Below, piece after piece: positions 31,487-46,808 of a stretch of 64,000 bases of DNA. The stretch's first letter is position 1, and each line of letters starts with the position of its first letter. The position numbers and the translations under genes were made by a program. The stretch is from contig CM057149.1 of assembly GCA_029964075.1 (NCBI GenBank), positions 9,186,465 to 9,250,464 on the forward strand, given 5' to 3'. Origin of the DNA: Patiria pectinifera. Its lineage: Eukaryota > Echinodermata > Asteroidea > Valvatida > Asterinidae. The notes beneath the pieces were generated by a model. The model made no database searches. It worked only from the letters and a program-made list of their open reading frames with translations, and was not told where the DNA came from.

Positions 31487-34124
31487 TAGCAACCAAAAAC
31501 ATCCTTCTTGTGTACATTTGTAATTTCATGGTCTTATTTTACAAGGCCTTTGAGACATAGAACAGCTGTGGAACTGGCAGGCATGTCACATTGCCTTCCT
31601 ATTACCCTACAACTGTTTTGTGTTCCATGTTGATGTTTTCCTAGCATGGTTTGATTTGTAGTCATATTTATATTATAATTCAGTCTTACTTTATACTTGT
31701 GCACAAGTCAGGAATAACGTCAGACATTTTTTAATGGACACCATGCACATGTACCCCCCTCAACAGTTTAAAGGTATAGTCCATCATTTGTAATTTGTGC
31801 ATTTTGTTCGTGTAAAGCAACAAACGTGATCAAAATCTAAAGAAGGGTGCTGAACAACTAACCTGATGAAGTTTCAGCTCAGCTTCAGCTGTATATTTCG
31901 AGAAAAACAGCATTCTGGGATCCCGATGTCAAATCAAAAGTTGCTGAATCATGTTTTGAATTAGGCAAGAATTCAGCGTCCGAGACACGTTCTCACTGAG
32001 CCGATTGCAGCTGTACGCGATGTCGCGCACTGATCCGATGAATTATAGTAACTGCACGCGCGTGTGCATCGTGTCAACGTCTGTGCGCGCTTTGCCGAAT
32101 AAAAAAACACACCATTAATGGAATTTCCAGTGGTGCGTCTTAAGACAATACAATGCACATTAAGAAGGTTTTGTGGTCATCAGCTAGTAGTAGACAACTA
32201 CCCAGAACTATCAAATAAAAAGGGCCTCCTCCTTTTTAAGCCACATATCCTATAAGCTAAATATGGCTATTTTAGTCAATTTTTCAATAAAACAAATTAA
32301 AAATAAAAGGCCCTCGTCCTCTTTTTGAAAAAAAACCCAGACGATCAACTGGTGATTTTTTTTACTTGTCCTTATTCATCTAGTCTTTTATTTTGACGTG
32401 CATTTGTACACTCATATTGCATGATCCAGTCGAATGACTAGAATGACTAGAAATAAAACGTTTGTAACTTTCAGATATTTCAAATTTCATGTTGTTTCAG
32501 CAGAAACCGAGGGAAATGTAGCAATTTTTACATTGTGTACAAAATCGTGAATCATCTGTAAATTTCTTTTCTTTTTTTGATTTTAGCCAATTAGCGATTG
32601 TCGCCCCCATTCATCACCGATTTAAACAGGTTCGAAAAAAAAAGGACGTCTTGGGCAAATGGGAGATTTTTCTTGCCGACTTAAAGGACGAATGTTAATC
32701 AAGGTTTTGTGTGTGAAAATACATGTACATTGTATATTCATGTCCAGAAAGATTATGAACTCGTCTGGTATTTCTTTGTTTGAGTCAAATATATGAAATT
32801 CATACAAGTCATTAAATGGACAAGATAATGCGAATTTCAGGCATAATTGTCTAAAACAAGGAGATAACAGACTGTTTTCAGCTCATACTAAAATAACTTG
32901 AAGATGCAACATGTGTTTAAACATGTACAATTAACATTTTATAGTTCTGTCACCATTTGTGGTCGCAATTTTTGTCGGTAGCACCAAATTCATGTGTAAA
33001 AATGTACATGTACATGTGAAAATAAAATTATTAAAAACGCTTGTGTAAAGAGAATATGTGTTGCTAAAATTTTATAATTTGAACTTTGTCCTGGTAATGT
33101 AGCCATGCTCACTGTACGAGTGAGTTAGCCGTTTAATTCCACCTTTCGATTAACTTCTAACTCCCTAGGGTCTTTTACTAGGAACTGGACCAATTCCATC
33201 AAAATCCATCAATCACTGTGCGTCTAATACATAATTGTATGTGACATAATTGAATCCACCACAGACGCACTTGTTGACATTCATGGACTTGCTACACATG
33301 GCTTTTTATCACAGTAGCAGTAAAGGAAGCTAGGCAAAATCAATCAGATACCCCTAGCACTGCTTCAGGCTATTAGGCCCTAGTCCATCATACTCCATCA
33401 ATACTTAGTCACGCCAGGCCTTCTGGACCAAGTCCCCCCAACTCCACCAAACTGGGCGGGGGGGATGGGGGGGGGGGATGGATTGTGACGGAGTTGGGGT
33501 GGTTAGGGTTAAGATATCTTGGACTTCAAATACAAGAGTTTACCTAAACCAAAACAGCACCCTTCTTGTGTGTCCACCATATTTTCCAAATTCAAAATGT
33601 ACTTGTATATTGCAGTTTATTATTACTGATGTGCAAGATACAGTGTTGGTGTAAAGGCCCAGCAAGTTGGCAGAAAATACCCAGAATGGTAAATGGCGTG
33701 AACAAATGTATCCTTTCTGCAAGTTAATGACCTCATGGATATGCGTAATTTGAAATCCCTCATACTACACGTCATTAAAAGATCCAGTAACCCTCATTCA
33801 GCGTGTTCCATTGCTGCACTTTTCAAATTATGCGCATCATAAAAAATGCGTACACATGTACATGTCCAGCTTTTGTCAGACATTTGGTTCCACAATTGCA
33901 GCTACAGTTGGTCAAAATATTATGCTACAAGCCTCGACTGTTTTTCATTGATCCCACTTCGACTCCAATAATTTGAAAACCTAGGAAAGCATGCATAGTT
34001 TTGCCATCTTTGGACCCGCCCCCCCCCCTCCCCTAAGTATTATATATTTTCCCTCAAATCCGAGTCAGACCACAGAAAATAACTCTCACTAAGAAGGCCA
34101 GAGTAAGACATGTACACTTGTCAA
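31487..34124. other. Spacer between TIMM17 and RPS23
   Basis: No protein-coding segment is recognised. Several AATAAA sites (for example near 32098, 32213 and 32286) could end TIMM17 transcripts. A TTAA-flanked element occupies 33150-33512. The sequence from 31770 (TTTAAAGGTATAGTCC) looks like one end of a further TTAA-type element, but I could not find its partner. Confidence 0.45.
33150..33512. mobile_element. TTAA-flanked element, CCATCA-unit subfamily
   Basis: It starts TTAACTTCTAACTCCCTAGG and ends GGTGGTTAGGGTTAA, with TTAA at both edges. The interior has CCATCAAAATCCATCAATC-like units instead of the CCTCAATCC units of its relatives. The element at 41903-42121 belongs to the same subfamily. 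Confidence 0.72.
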
Positions 34125-34130
34125 TTTATT
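34125..34130 (-). terminator. RPS23 poly(A) signal
   Basis: TTTATT here reads AATAAA on the minus strand, 226 bases beyond the RPS23 stop. A short 3' UTR is usual for ribosomal protein genes. Confidence 0.5.
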
Positions 34131-34355
34131 AACATCATCCTCACCAAATGCAAGAGTATTTGATCTCAAGACAGCAGGGCTTTTGCCGAACCGTATGAGT
34201 AATCTAGAGCTAGTCAAAGCACAATGCAAGTCTCGTATGAAGATATTAATCTGGTGAACCATACAAATGTTATTCATGGTATCTGTGATCATTCCTATAA
34301 GTTCTCATTGACGGATTGGTTTGGATGGTTTTTATAAGCCAATTTTTGGAGGCTT

Positions 34356-37161
<2,806 letters not shown>

Positions 37162-37513
37162 TTTTGTGGATTGCAAAGAAACGAAAAGGACGAGCGAAAA
37201 AGATAGTCACAAGAGGGCGCTATATCAACATTTTGCATAATTTACTATTTCATGTAGTATTTATCTTAAAATGTTAAACCCCTGTAGAATTGTTACAGTG
37301 TTCTCTTAAGAGCGTGCTTCTTTGAATATATTTTTAGATAATGATTTTTAAACTCAAACTTTACAAGCAAAAAATGCTATATGTTGTTTAAATCCATATA
37401 TTTGTTATATTTTATAATTCTGCCACCCTCTGATAATGTAACAGCAAATTGCTTGTCATATGATAAAAGGTCAGCGCACTTTCTTGGTCATCATTTTGCA
37501 GAATTCAGCCACC
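37162..37513. promoter_or_regulatory. Bidirectional promoter region of RPS23 and ATP6AP1
   Basis: Only 352 bp separate the two start codons. On the RPS23 side the minus strand reads CTTTTTCGCTCGTCC and TTTTCGTTTCTTTGC just before the ATG, a pyrimidine-rich stretch that could supply a 5' TOP start. AGAGGGCGCTAT occurs at 37212-37223, about 50 bp before the RPS23 ATG. On the ATP6AP1 side the ATG context is CAGCCACCATGG, a near-ideal Kozak sequence. Confidence 0.6.
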
Positions 37514-40500
37514 ATGGAAGGAACTCTGAAATTTGTGCTCCACATTTTGGCGATATTTTCGCCTGTTTTGTGCTTTGGGGAACAACCAGTCCCACTCATA
37601 GCATGGTCAAATACAAGGTAAATATAAAAACTGTAAAATACTTAATATTGCGTATTAATGAACACATGAAAACATTTTGAAAAGATCAAAATATTTTTTG
37701 CCTTTTCTTTTCAGTTTCACAATCTGAAATTTTTTGTTCAAGTTAAATCTAGATGTAGGCCTATTATTTCGTGTGTTGTTACAAACAACACAATGTTACA
37801 GTAGTTTTACTGCAACCTTCGTAAACCGAGTGTAACGTTAATCATTTGTGTTTCATATTTTTACTTAGAGTTAGACTGAGGAAAATTTTCATGAATTTTC
37901 AATGTTGTTAATTCTGTGTTCCTTCCTCCATGCTTCTTATTTTTTACTGATGTTAGAAATTTGCACACCTGTCATGACTGTACAGTTGCCAACTGTCAGG
38001 TTTCCTAGTTTTGGATTTTTCCTAGTTCCAGATCGTTTCAATGAAAATTTACCTCGGAAAGAATGTTGCATCCTGACGCCACTTATATATTTATCTCAAT
38101 GAAGGTCAGTACATTCCAAAAATGTTGAAAAGACATAAATCTGGAACTGAGATTGAGAATCATTTCCAATTTTGTTGGAAAATACTTTGAAAATGCACTT
38201 GACTCTCCATAGACTTTGTACACAACAAAAGAAGTGGCGTCTGGATACTACATCATGTACATTCTTTCCTCTACCAATGTCTACCAATTTTGGGTTATAC
38301 TTATAGCCTACTTTTCATCCGACAAAGTGTGTTTTGTCTTTTGAAATGTAAAATGTAATCTTCTACCCAAATATCTTTTCCATAAAATCTCTACAAACAG
38401 TAAAACTAAACTGTGTACTTTGGGACCCCTTTTCTGAAATAGCTGGCAATGTTTGAAAGCAGCAGGAGTGTCTTGAAAAAAAGGGCGGGGTTTTAAATTA
38501 AGAGGAAAATTAGGAAATTAAACAACAAAAGACAATGTGAAAATGTGTGATGGTTCCAGCACACATAGTAAATGCACAACACTGTTGATTAGCACAGAAT
38601 CAACTTGAACATGTTGTGGATAAAACAGGTAGGAAAGTCGTATTTTTCATCAAAATACCATCGCTAATCTTGAAAACTAGAGAAATTTTGTCCTATGCAG
38701 AAGTCATTTTGGAGTGATAAAAAGTATTCTAGAACTGAAGTGAGAGAGGGTCCAAATTCTTTCCATTGTTAAAATTACATTCCAGAATGAAAACTTGTCA
38801 TGCATGTGTTGCCTTAAAATGTCCATTTTCCAAACTTCGTATTTTACACTGTCTACTACTACAGGTCCTTTGCCAACAAGCCCAGAATTTCTGCAGGCAA
38901 GTTGGTTACCAGGGAGGAGTTGGGTACCAACTACATCAGCAGCATCCTGCAGACGCAGCCGCAGAATATTTTCCTCTTTGTCTTTGATGAGGTGAGCTAG
39001 TGTAACCGGTATTACTGCTTGTTTCATTTAACCCTAACCTTCCCAAATCCTCCAAAATCCTCTTTGCAAAAATGGAGGATTTTGCAGGATTGAGGCTACA
39101 AGCCAAAAGTGTGTGGAAATGGCCAAAATTTTGTTGTTTATGCTCAGCCATGCATAAAGTTAGGCCTATTTTATAACTAGAAATCCTCCACACTGCTCCA
39201 GAATGTCACCGGCTCTGCCTCAACATATAGACAGTGATTGCTGGAGGATTTTGCAGGATTGAGGCAGTGGTCACCCCTCCAAGGACCACATTCAAGAAAT
39301 AACGGAGGATTTTGCAGGATTGAAGCGAATGCTATTTTTACATGGAGGCAGTTGGAGGATTTTGCAGGATTGAGGTTGCATCTTAGCAAATACATGTGTG
39401 CCTCTAGAAGGAGTTAGGGTTAATTACCCGCACTAGTCCTTTTTCCTCAAAGTACCCAGAAAAATGCAAAAATCATAAAAATCATTCCAGATGCTCGTTT
39501 TTCGTTCATGGATACAGTTTTTAGGGCCCGACCTTACCATGTTACATTTGCTTGATTCCCAGATTTGGACAAATAATGAAGTGATTTTGACTCAGAACAG
39601 ACGATGACACATTTAATTCAGTGTGGAGAAGTTGGTCATTACCTGAGAGTGCATATATCTGTTGTTTAGCTATGAGTGCCACTGTGTGGATATGACTCCA
39701 TTTCCTGTGATACTACAAACATGCAGTTGGATGGATAATACCGCATACTTGTACTTACATGTACATGTGCATCGAAACAGGAAGGTAGCAGACATGCACT
39801 ATAAATGGTCAGTTGTGTGGATGGAAGCCACACAGTTGCGAATAGATGATTTCAGTTTCTGGGGCATAGTTTTTTCCCATGCCCTAGGGAAACATGAATT
39901 CTTGAGGATGTAAAACATACATGTGCTTCATGTCACAGTAGTCTAGAGTTGTAATTGTGTTTTGTATCAATTTTGTCAAAAGTGCTTTGCCTAAGTACTA
40001 TTCAACAAATCAAGAATATTATCTGTTCTTTGTAAACGGCTTTGTAACTACATGTACATGTAAACACCCCAATGCCGCCCCTCCCCCAAAACCCCCAACC
40101 CAACAAACAAACAAACAAAACATACATGTACATTTGTTGAATATGCTATCATTTTTTTTTAACTGACATGATTGTCATTGAGTTTCAAGCTCTGAACAAG
40201 AGATATCTACAAACACTTGTGTAGTGTATTGTTTGGTTTATGAATTGTGGAAGACTAAACAAAAAAGATTAAATAATCCCAGTGCTTACATGTACTTCCA
40301 TGCAGCGCAATTCCAAACTCATGATCATTGTGCTTTACCAATGCCTAGAGGAGAAGCCTACATCGTTTTTTTATTAGGTAACTCGCATATATTTTGTTAT
40401 TCGTTACAGTTGAGTATTGACGATATCACTAAGTACAGCAATGCATACAGTGCAGATGGGCAGGGCGGTGCTCTGAGCAACCTGAAGGTAAAACATAAAC

Positions 40501-43500
40501 TCTTTCTGTTTTTTCTTCATCCTGCTACTCTGAGTTTTGCCGTGAATGTATTAAAACTTCACATTATTTAGAATGAATAAACATATTACATGAGTCGTTT
40601 GTCGACCCTGGTCAAAACATTTTTATTACAGATTTCAAAAGAGCACAGTCTCAGCTTTACTGCTGTGAAAACTGCTTGCTGATACCATCTTTAGTTCAAT
40701 AATTATGGAATTCAGAACACCAAGAGATGTAATGAAGTGATGTGATGAAGTGGTCCTACTTTGGCCTGTATCTCCACATCAATTTCCTGACAAACGACTC
40801 ATTTAGCTTGATCGCACATGTGTAAAAACGAATATGAGAAACACCAGTATACTGCAACTTCAGTAAAGAGACAAATACATTTCTAATATATTGGCTTTTA
40901 TTTGCTTCATCTTTTTTTCTATACCATCAAACTTATATCAATCAAAACTGTGAAAAGCAAAATATAAATATTTTTGTCCAAAATTTGTATATATTATTTT
41001 ATTTTAGAAAGCAATGACAGAGTCCCTGTCCAATCTGGTACTGCCCTCTGTCGAGCCCGGTGACCTCGAGAGTGACCTGAGTTCAAAGGTCACTGGTGCC
41101 ATGATTGACCTGAAGGACCCGACCCTGGAAGGCGTGACCCTTGACCCCACGAAGACCAACCTGGTGGTGACACACTTCAGTGTTTCCTCAGGGTAAGGGA
41201 ACATCCGTAATATACACAATAGAATTAGTGAAATGACAATTTTTAGAAACTGTGAGGTGGAAAGATCACTTAGCACTTGCAATGTATACTAGAATAATAT
41301 TTAAGAAAAATTATTATGTCTTTGTGGCTTTTCATTTCAGTGACTCGAAAGAAAAGGCCTTTGATGAAGCCGATAAACTGATAGCGTCCATGATCCGTGG
41401 ACAGAAGACTCACTACACAGCCATCCTGACAGCAACTCACAAATCAGTGGTAAGATAACTCCACAAATGTGTAGAGTATCACCAATTGTATTTATTGTAA
41501 TCTTCGTGGCAGACAAAACCTCACGACGTCAAAATTTGGGGCGGTGCTCGGCTTATGCACAAAATGTCAATGTATGTGTTAGGTTTGGGTCACTAAGCTG
41601 CTGGTCTGTATGATGCAACAACTCAGACATGGTGATAACGACGTCATGAAAATTCCATCAATTTCTTCTGGGCCATGTGACCAAAACCCATGGCAACTAT
41701 CCTAGATGGCAGTCTTGGTAGAAAAATACTTTTGCGTTTGTCATCCAACCTGTTTTTGTTTTGTTTTTCTCAATTTTTTTGACAGCACTTAGCGTAGAGT
41801 GTTTTTAACATGTTGGTGAAGGACAAGACCCAAAATAAATTGAAGATTTAAAGTCATATGAAAGCAGTACTGAATGTCTTATAAGCTTCAGAATTTGCTG
41901 CATTAACCCTATTCCTCCCCAAACCCCCCCCCCCCCCCCCCAATTTTGGTGGATTTTGAGGGACTTGGTCCTGCAGGCCTGGTGTGACTAAAATATTGAT
42001 GGAGTATGATGGACTTGGGCCTGGAGGCCTAAAGCAAAGCATGCATTGGAAGCAGTGTGATGGATGGATTCTGGCGGACTTGGTCCAGTACTTGGAAGAA
42101 GACAGTAGGGAGTTAGGTTAAAGTTTAACTTTTGAATTTGATGTTACTCTCAAATTTCTCATGTTTTTTTTTTAGCTCAAACCCCAGACTGATGACCGCC
42201 TGACCGTTGGCCGACATCTGCTCCAAGCAAAGGCTGCTGATCCTTTCTTTGGCTCCTACATTGACAACAAAAAAGACTGCAGTATCTACATGACGGCTAA
42301 TGCCTTCACTTTGACTGTTGGAGCGAAATCTTCTAAACCTTCGAAGCCAGTTACTCTGCCCACCACTGGATGGTCATTTTCAAACTCTTCCTGTCAGGTG
42401 GATGAAATCAAAGGACAACAATACCTGCTTGTCACGTAAGTACATGTACAATTAGTGCATGTTGACGTTAATGGGAATATATACAACATTTGCAAACATC
42501 AAAAAATAAAACCACCAAGTTTTCACAAAATACCTTAATAGGATGTTGGTAAATGACAATCTAAAGCATCCTGTAAAATTATGGCACCTGGTGTGAAGTC
42601 ATTTTCAAGAAAATTGTATTTTTGTATACATTTCCAACGCTGGTCGGCCCACCACCGTTGGAAAAACCTAACTGTTTTTCGACTTCTGCTCCAAATTTAC
42701 CCCTTTTTCAGCTAAATTTTGTTTGCTACTGGTTACATGTTCATGAACGGGTGCAGGCCAGCTAGACTGGATCCCCTAACCTTACAATTTTCTGGCATCT
42801 ATAAATTGATCCCTTTTTATCTTTAGTGGAGTCCGGGAGCCAGACTACTTGAACATTTTTGTTTTTCTCAGTTTTTTTTCCAGCATTTTCGAACACAAAA
42901 TTTCAAACATGTCAGTGTAACAATATTTGATCTATTATACTAACCCCTGAAATAGTTCATTTCTGAAAATAACAGCAAAAGCCAATGATGTACATTCCCT
43001 TTAACAAAGTCTGCTTGACTACAGGAAATCTATTGGTAAGAAATGCACAAAGTCCTGAAATCTATAAAAAGTGTAAATTTGAGTCTGAAAAATATGGAAG
43101 TCTACAAGTGTTTTTTAGATTTTTTTTTTACAGTTAATGACACTCGTTTCTGACCAATGCAATTATCTGTCAGTGAAGCTTGGCAGTTTGTTAGTTAAGA
43201 CAACAGGGCGTTGTTATTTGTAAGACGTTCTAGAAAAATGAGACAAAACTGGGGGGAGAATGCAATAAGGGTTGTGGGTATTAGGAAAGATAATAGAGTT
43301 CCCTCTGCAATACTTGTTGTTGCACTTTAATTTGACATTACATGGATAGGTTATGGCTGTTTAAAGGGAATATACAACATTTGCAAACATCGAAAAATAA
43401 AACTACCAAGTTTTTGCGAAATACCTTAATAGGATGTTGGTAAATGACAGTCTAAAGCATCCTGTAAAATTATGGCACCTGGTATACTGTCATTTTCAAG

Positions 43501-46500
43501 AAAAGTGGTATTTTTGTATCAATTTCCAACGCTGATCGGCCGATCAGCGTTGGAAACAACTGGCTTTTTTTCAAATACTGGCCCCAATTGACCATTGCAC
43601 TTGTTTGCAATCGATTACAAACCTATGAACGGGTATGAGCCAGCTAGACTGGTTCCCTGACCTTACAATTTCCCAATGTATGTAAACTGCTCTGTTTCTT
43701 CTTATATGGAGTCAGGGAACCAGACTACAGGAAAATGATCGTTTTTCTTGGTTTTTATAGCATTTTCGAACCCAAAACCTCCGAAAAGTCAGTGTAACTA
43801 TATTTGCTTTATATTTCCAACCCCCCAATTCCATCAATTTCTGAAAATTACAGCAAAAGCGAATGATGTACATGTATATTCCCTTTAAAGTTGGCATTTA
43901 CCAACATGTCAAACAAGTAAAATACTGAGGAAAAGGCTTTCAAATGTTCAACTCTTTTGTAGTGGTGAATATGAAAGATGCCTAATGTTTATCCTTAGAA
44001 CACTTTTTCTCCAGGATTTACTGTAAAATATGTGTAGTGGACATATTAAAGATAAGAAATATCAATAAATCTAAAAATCGAAGGGAAAAAACAACAACCT
44101 TTGGGATTTTTCTTTTTTTTGAAATTTTCTCCACTACAGCCTGTGCCTACTCCAGGCATGCAACTGTTCCTCGGATCAGCTGATTTCCTCGTATTTCACT
44201 TCACACTTATCCCATTCAAAATTGAAAAAAATAACACTGTACAAAGTCTTGTAAAGATTGGAGTTTCCTCTTTTTTGGTTTCTTCCAAGTTGCATGCCTC
44301 CCACTTCCATCTCGTTTTGACAGTATGCCTCACATTTAATGATTGTTGAAGTGCTAATCCCACAAGTTGAATTTTTTCCCTTATGTTGATTCACAGATTT
44401 GAAATGTCACTAGACACAGATCCAACAGGCCTGAAAGACTTCAAAATGAGGTGAGACTGATATTTCTCACTGCTTTGTTTATCATGAAATGACTGAAGGG
44501 TACTAGACCTTGTAGGTAGAATGCATGATATATCAGAAGGTCATGGGTTCGAATCCAGCTGCTGGTAGAATGCTGCGTCCTTGGGAAAAAACACTGCTCC
44601 TCAACTTACATGTACCTCTCTCTAACCAAAAAGTATCTTAACAGTCGTCAAACTCCACTTCAAGTCACTAAGATGGTCGAGTCCATTTCCACAAGTATAC
44701 GGTGTCCTTTGAAAAAAATATGGGTAGAATAACAAGCATTATCTTCAAGCAAACTTGAATCCTCGATCCTGATTGGTCGATCATGGCAACAAGCCCTGCT
44801 ACATATAACCATACCACACGGCCACGGTCCATACCGCACTCCGCGTATTGCGCTATTCTAAGCCTACGTGACGCGATTAGTGCTGCACAATTCACTGTGA
44901 ATTCAAAAGTTGCGCGTAGGTTACAGCATGCGTGTTCCAACTTTACTGTGTGTCAAGTTTGCTCGAAGATAAATTCGTTATCGCGCTCGCGCTCGTGGAA
45001 CACGGAAAATGTGGTATGTGGGACACAGACGCACTACATTATTCCGTGTTCCACTCGCGCTCGATAGATAATTAATAATATTCAAAATGTTCAAAATGGC
45101 TGCCAATGCTTGTTATTCTACCTATATTTTTTCAAAGGACAAATCTGCGATGGCCCTATAGCCAGATATCTTTCTCATGACATACTCTGACTGTGTGCCA
45201 AATGTCATGCTTGTATCATCAAAGGCACAATCCCATCATCTATCTGCCGTACTATACGTGTTATATAGTGAACTGAATTTTTTTACCAATTTTATTTCAC
45301 TGACGCTTTGCAGTTTGGTCTTCAACTCCACTGTCTCTACCGTTGCGGCGAGTCACTCTTACTACTGGTCTGTCACCTCAACCAGCTTCGTGGAGTTTGC
45401 CGTGGACGATGCGCGGCTCATCAAGTACGACGTCCAGACCGGCATCACGGACACACCACAGGACTTCTCCTTCCACTGCACAGACAGCGTCTTTACGCTG
45501 ACACCCCAGGCAGAGTATAAGGGTGCAGCATCGGCACAGCTCGCCATCACTGAATTGCAGGTCAGTTGAATGCAAGAATGGCATGAAATGTGAACCACTT
45601 TTGTCAGTTTTAGAGTAAAGATGCCCCCCAAAAAGTTGAGATATTGTCTCTGTGTGTGGACACCAGAGGGCGCTCTTTAGCCTAATTGAAGATAAGCTGG
45701 TTCCAGATTTCTCTATTTAATTAAGTATTCAGAGAGCAGATAGGCTAGGACCTGGAGTAGGAGACATTTACTGTGCTGGGCGTCATGTGTTGCCACCTGT
45801 AAATCGTCATGTGCCCGGCAGAAGGGCCCTTATGCAATGTAGCGTAAGGACCAAAATGTTCCCAGCAAAAGGGCATATGCAGAAAACTGCCTCCATTTTA
45901 ATGAAATTTAAACATTTTCGTCAAAAATTACTACCAGTTGTTCCAAAACTTACGATTAACACATGTGACAAATTTCAAATTCGTAAGATTTACATTACGC
46001 GTGGGAGAACATTGGATACATAATGCATGCGAGGGAACAATGGAACCTTTCAATGCAATTTTCTTAAATGATTTTTGCGTCAGGATGCTCATATGCCCTT
46101 CTGCCAGGCACCCGATGAAATATTATTTACAATGTATTCACATCAGAAACTTGTTCCTGGATGAAAACCATATGTTTTATTTTTTAAATACCGAGAGAGT
46201 GCTTGTTCGTAGAGCCCGTGTGTCTTAGTCCTGATGAAGTTATTGCTCGCAAAGTATTTTCCAAATCCCATATTCCCACTAAGTTTTATCTTTGATGCGA
46301 TTGAAGTTCTAAACAAGGCAAGATACTCGTTTGTTTCTTGTACCACTGTCTTCTGCCTCTGAAGAAGGTCTTAAGACCAGACCATCAGGCCATCTTATTT
46401 TTTTTGACTTTCAATCACAGTAAAACCAAGTTACCTACTGTAGTATGTTCCCAAGTGTCTTTAGTAAAATCTCATTTGTGTGCCCTCAATTGAGTCATTC

Positions 46501-46808
46501 TGGGTTCAAGTAAATAGTTTTCTGAACCAAATCTTACCTAAATGTAATTTTTTTAATCTCAACATGTTTTTTTTTTTCATACACAGGTTCAACCAACTGG
46601 AGTCAAGACAGTCAAAGATGTCCCCCAGTTTGGGACGGCCAATGACTGCGTGGGGTTCTTTACTGAAGGCATATGGATGGGTCTGTTCACGGGACTTATC
46701 CTACTACTCATCTTATCCTTTGGGGTAGGGATGATATCCAATCTTAAGGTCATGGACAAGTTTGACGACCCTAAGGGCAAAACTATTACTGTCAATGTGT
46801 CTGAATAG
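37514..46808 (+). CDS. ATP6AP1: ATP6AP1 / Ac45, V-ATPase accessory subunit S1
   Basis: Ac45 is a type I membrane glycoprotein of the V-ATPase V0 sector that helps assembly, sorting and acidification. Exons: 37514-37617, 38865-38991, 40410-40487, 41008-41192, 41341-41449, 42176-42435, 44397-44450, 45314-45560, 46587-46808. They total 1386 nt, giving 461 aa plus TAG, with consistent phases. Residues 1-22 form a signal peptide (core VLHILAIFSPVLC). The luminal region has LSIDDITKYSNAYSADGQGG, THYTAILTA and the C-terminal Ac45 domain with FSFHC. The diagnostic end runs from DCVGFFTEGIWMGLFTG through a membrane helix (LILLLILSFGVGMIS) to a short cytosolic tail with KVMDKFDDPKGKTITV. NSS and NST sequons fit glycosylation. 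Human ATP6AP1 is 470 aa. I see no obvious furin-type site. The introns carry at least seven small transposons. Confidence 0.96.
38056..38279. mobile_element. MITE with GGAAAGAATGTTGCA ends, copy 2
   Basis: GGAAAGAATGTTGCATCCTG at the left pairs with the right end AAGTGGCGTCTGG..ATTCTTTCC. The internal block CTCTCCATAGACTTTGTACA is the reverse complement of one in the copy at 5331-5533. It lies in ATP6AP1 intron 1. Confidence 0.8.
39028..39423. mobile_element. TTAA-flanked element, telomere-like-end family
   Basis: It starts TTAACCCTAACCTTCCC and ends GGAGTTAGGGTTAA, with TTAA at 39028-39031 and 39420-39423. Units of GGAGGATTTTGCAGGATTGA fill the interior. It is the inverted counterpart of 17976-18391, in ATP6AP1 intron 2. 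Confidence 0.87.
41903..42121. mobile_element. TTAA-flanked element, CCATCA-unit subfamily
   Basis: It starts TTAACCCTATTCCTCCCC and ends AGGGAGTTAGGTTAA. The interior includes TGATGGAGTATGATGGACTT and a long C run, and resembles 33150-33512. It ends about 55 bases before ATP6AP1 exon 6. Confidence 0.75.
42468..43004. mobile_element. TTAA-flanked element, family 3, copy 1
   Basis: It starts TTAATGGGAATATATACAAC and ends TGTACATTCCCTTTAA then C, with TTAA at both edges (one base changed at the left end). It is a direct repeat of 43361-43888, sharing AATAGGATGTTGGTAAATGA, AATTATGGCACCTGGT and the GCCAGCTAGACTGG block. The centre holds a small inverted repeat, CCAACGCTGGTCGGCC. It lies in ATP6AP1 intron 6. 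Confidence 0.8.
43361..43888. mobile_element. TTAA-flanked element, family 3, copy 2
   Basis: The ends TTAAAGGGAATATACA and GTATATTCCCTTTAA are near-perfect inverted repeats with TTAA outermost. This copy is better preserved than the one 360 bp to its left, in the same intron and orientation. Confidence 0.85.
44500..44600 (+). repeat. tRNA-related SINE fragment
   Basis: It has box B GGGTTCGAATCCAGC, followed by TGCTGCGTCCTTGGG, which matches the style of the SINE bodies elsewhere in the window. It is a short remnant in ATP6AP1 intron 7. Confidence 0.45.
44703..45141. mobile_element. MITE with 36-bp inverted ends in ATP6AP1 intron 7
   Basis: TGTCCTTTGAAAAAAATATG..GTAGAATAACAAGCATT at the left is mirrored by AATGCTTGTTATTCTAC..ATATTTTTTCAAAGGACA at the right. 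The interior is CpG-richer than the flanks, with further inverted pieces (GTTCCACGAGCGCGAG-like). No open frame matches a transposase. Confidence 0.85.
45811..46111. mobile_element. MITE with GTGCCCGGCAGAAGGGC ends
   Basis: GTGCCCGGCAGAAGGGC at the left pairs with GCCCTTCTGCCAGGCAC at the right (one mismatch). About 300 bp, non-coding, in ATP6AP1 intron 8. Confidence 0.65.

Noticed and set aside
31770-32160. A further TTAA element starting TTTAAAGGTATAGTCC
   Set aside because: Only one end is visible. No matching inverted end with TTAA was found before 33 kb.
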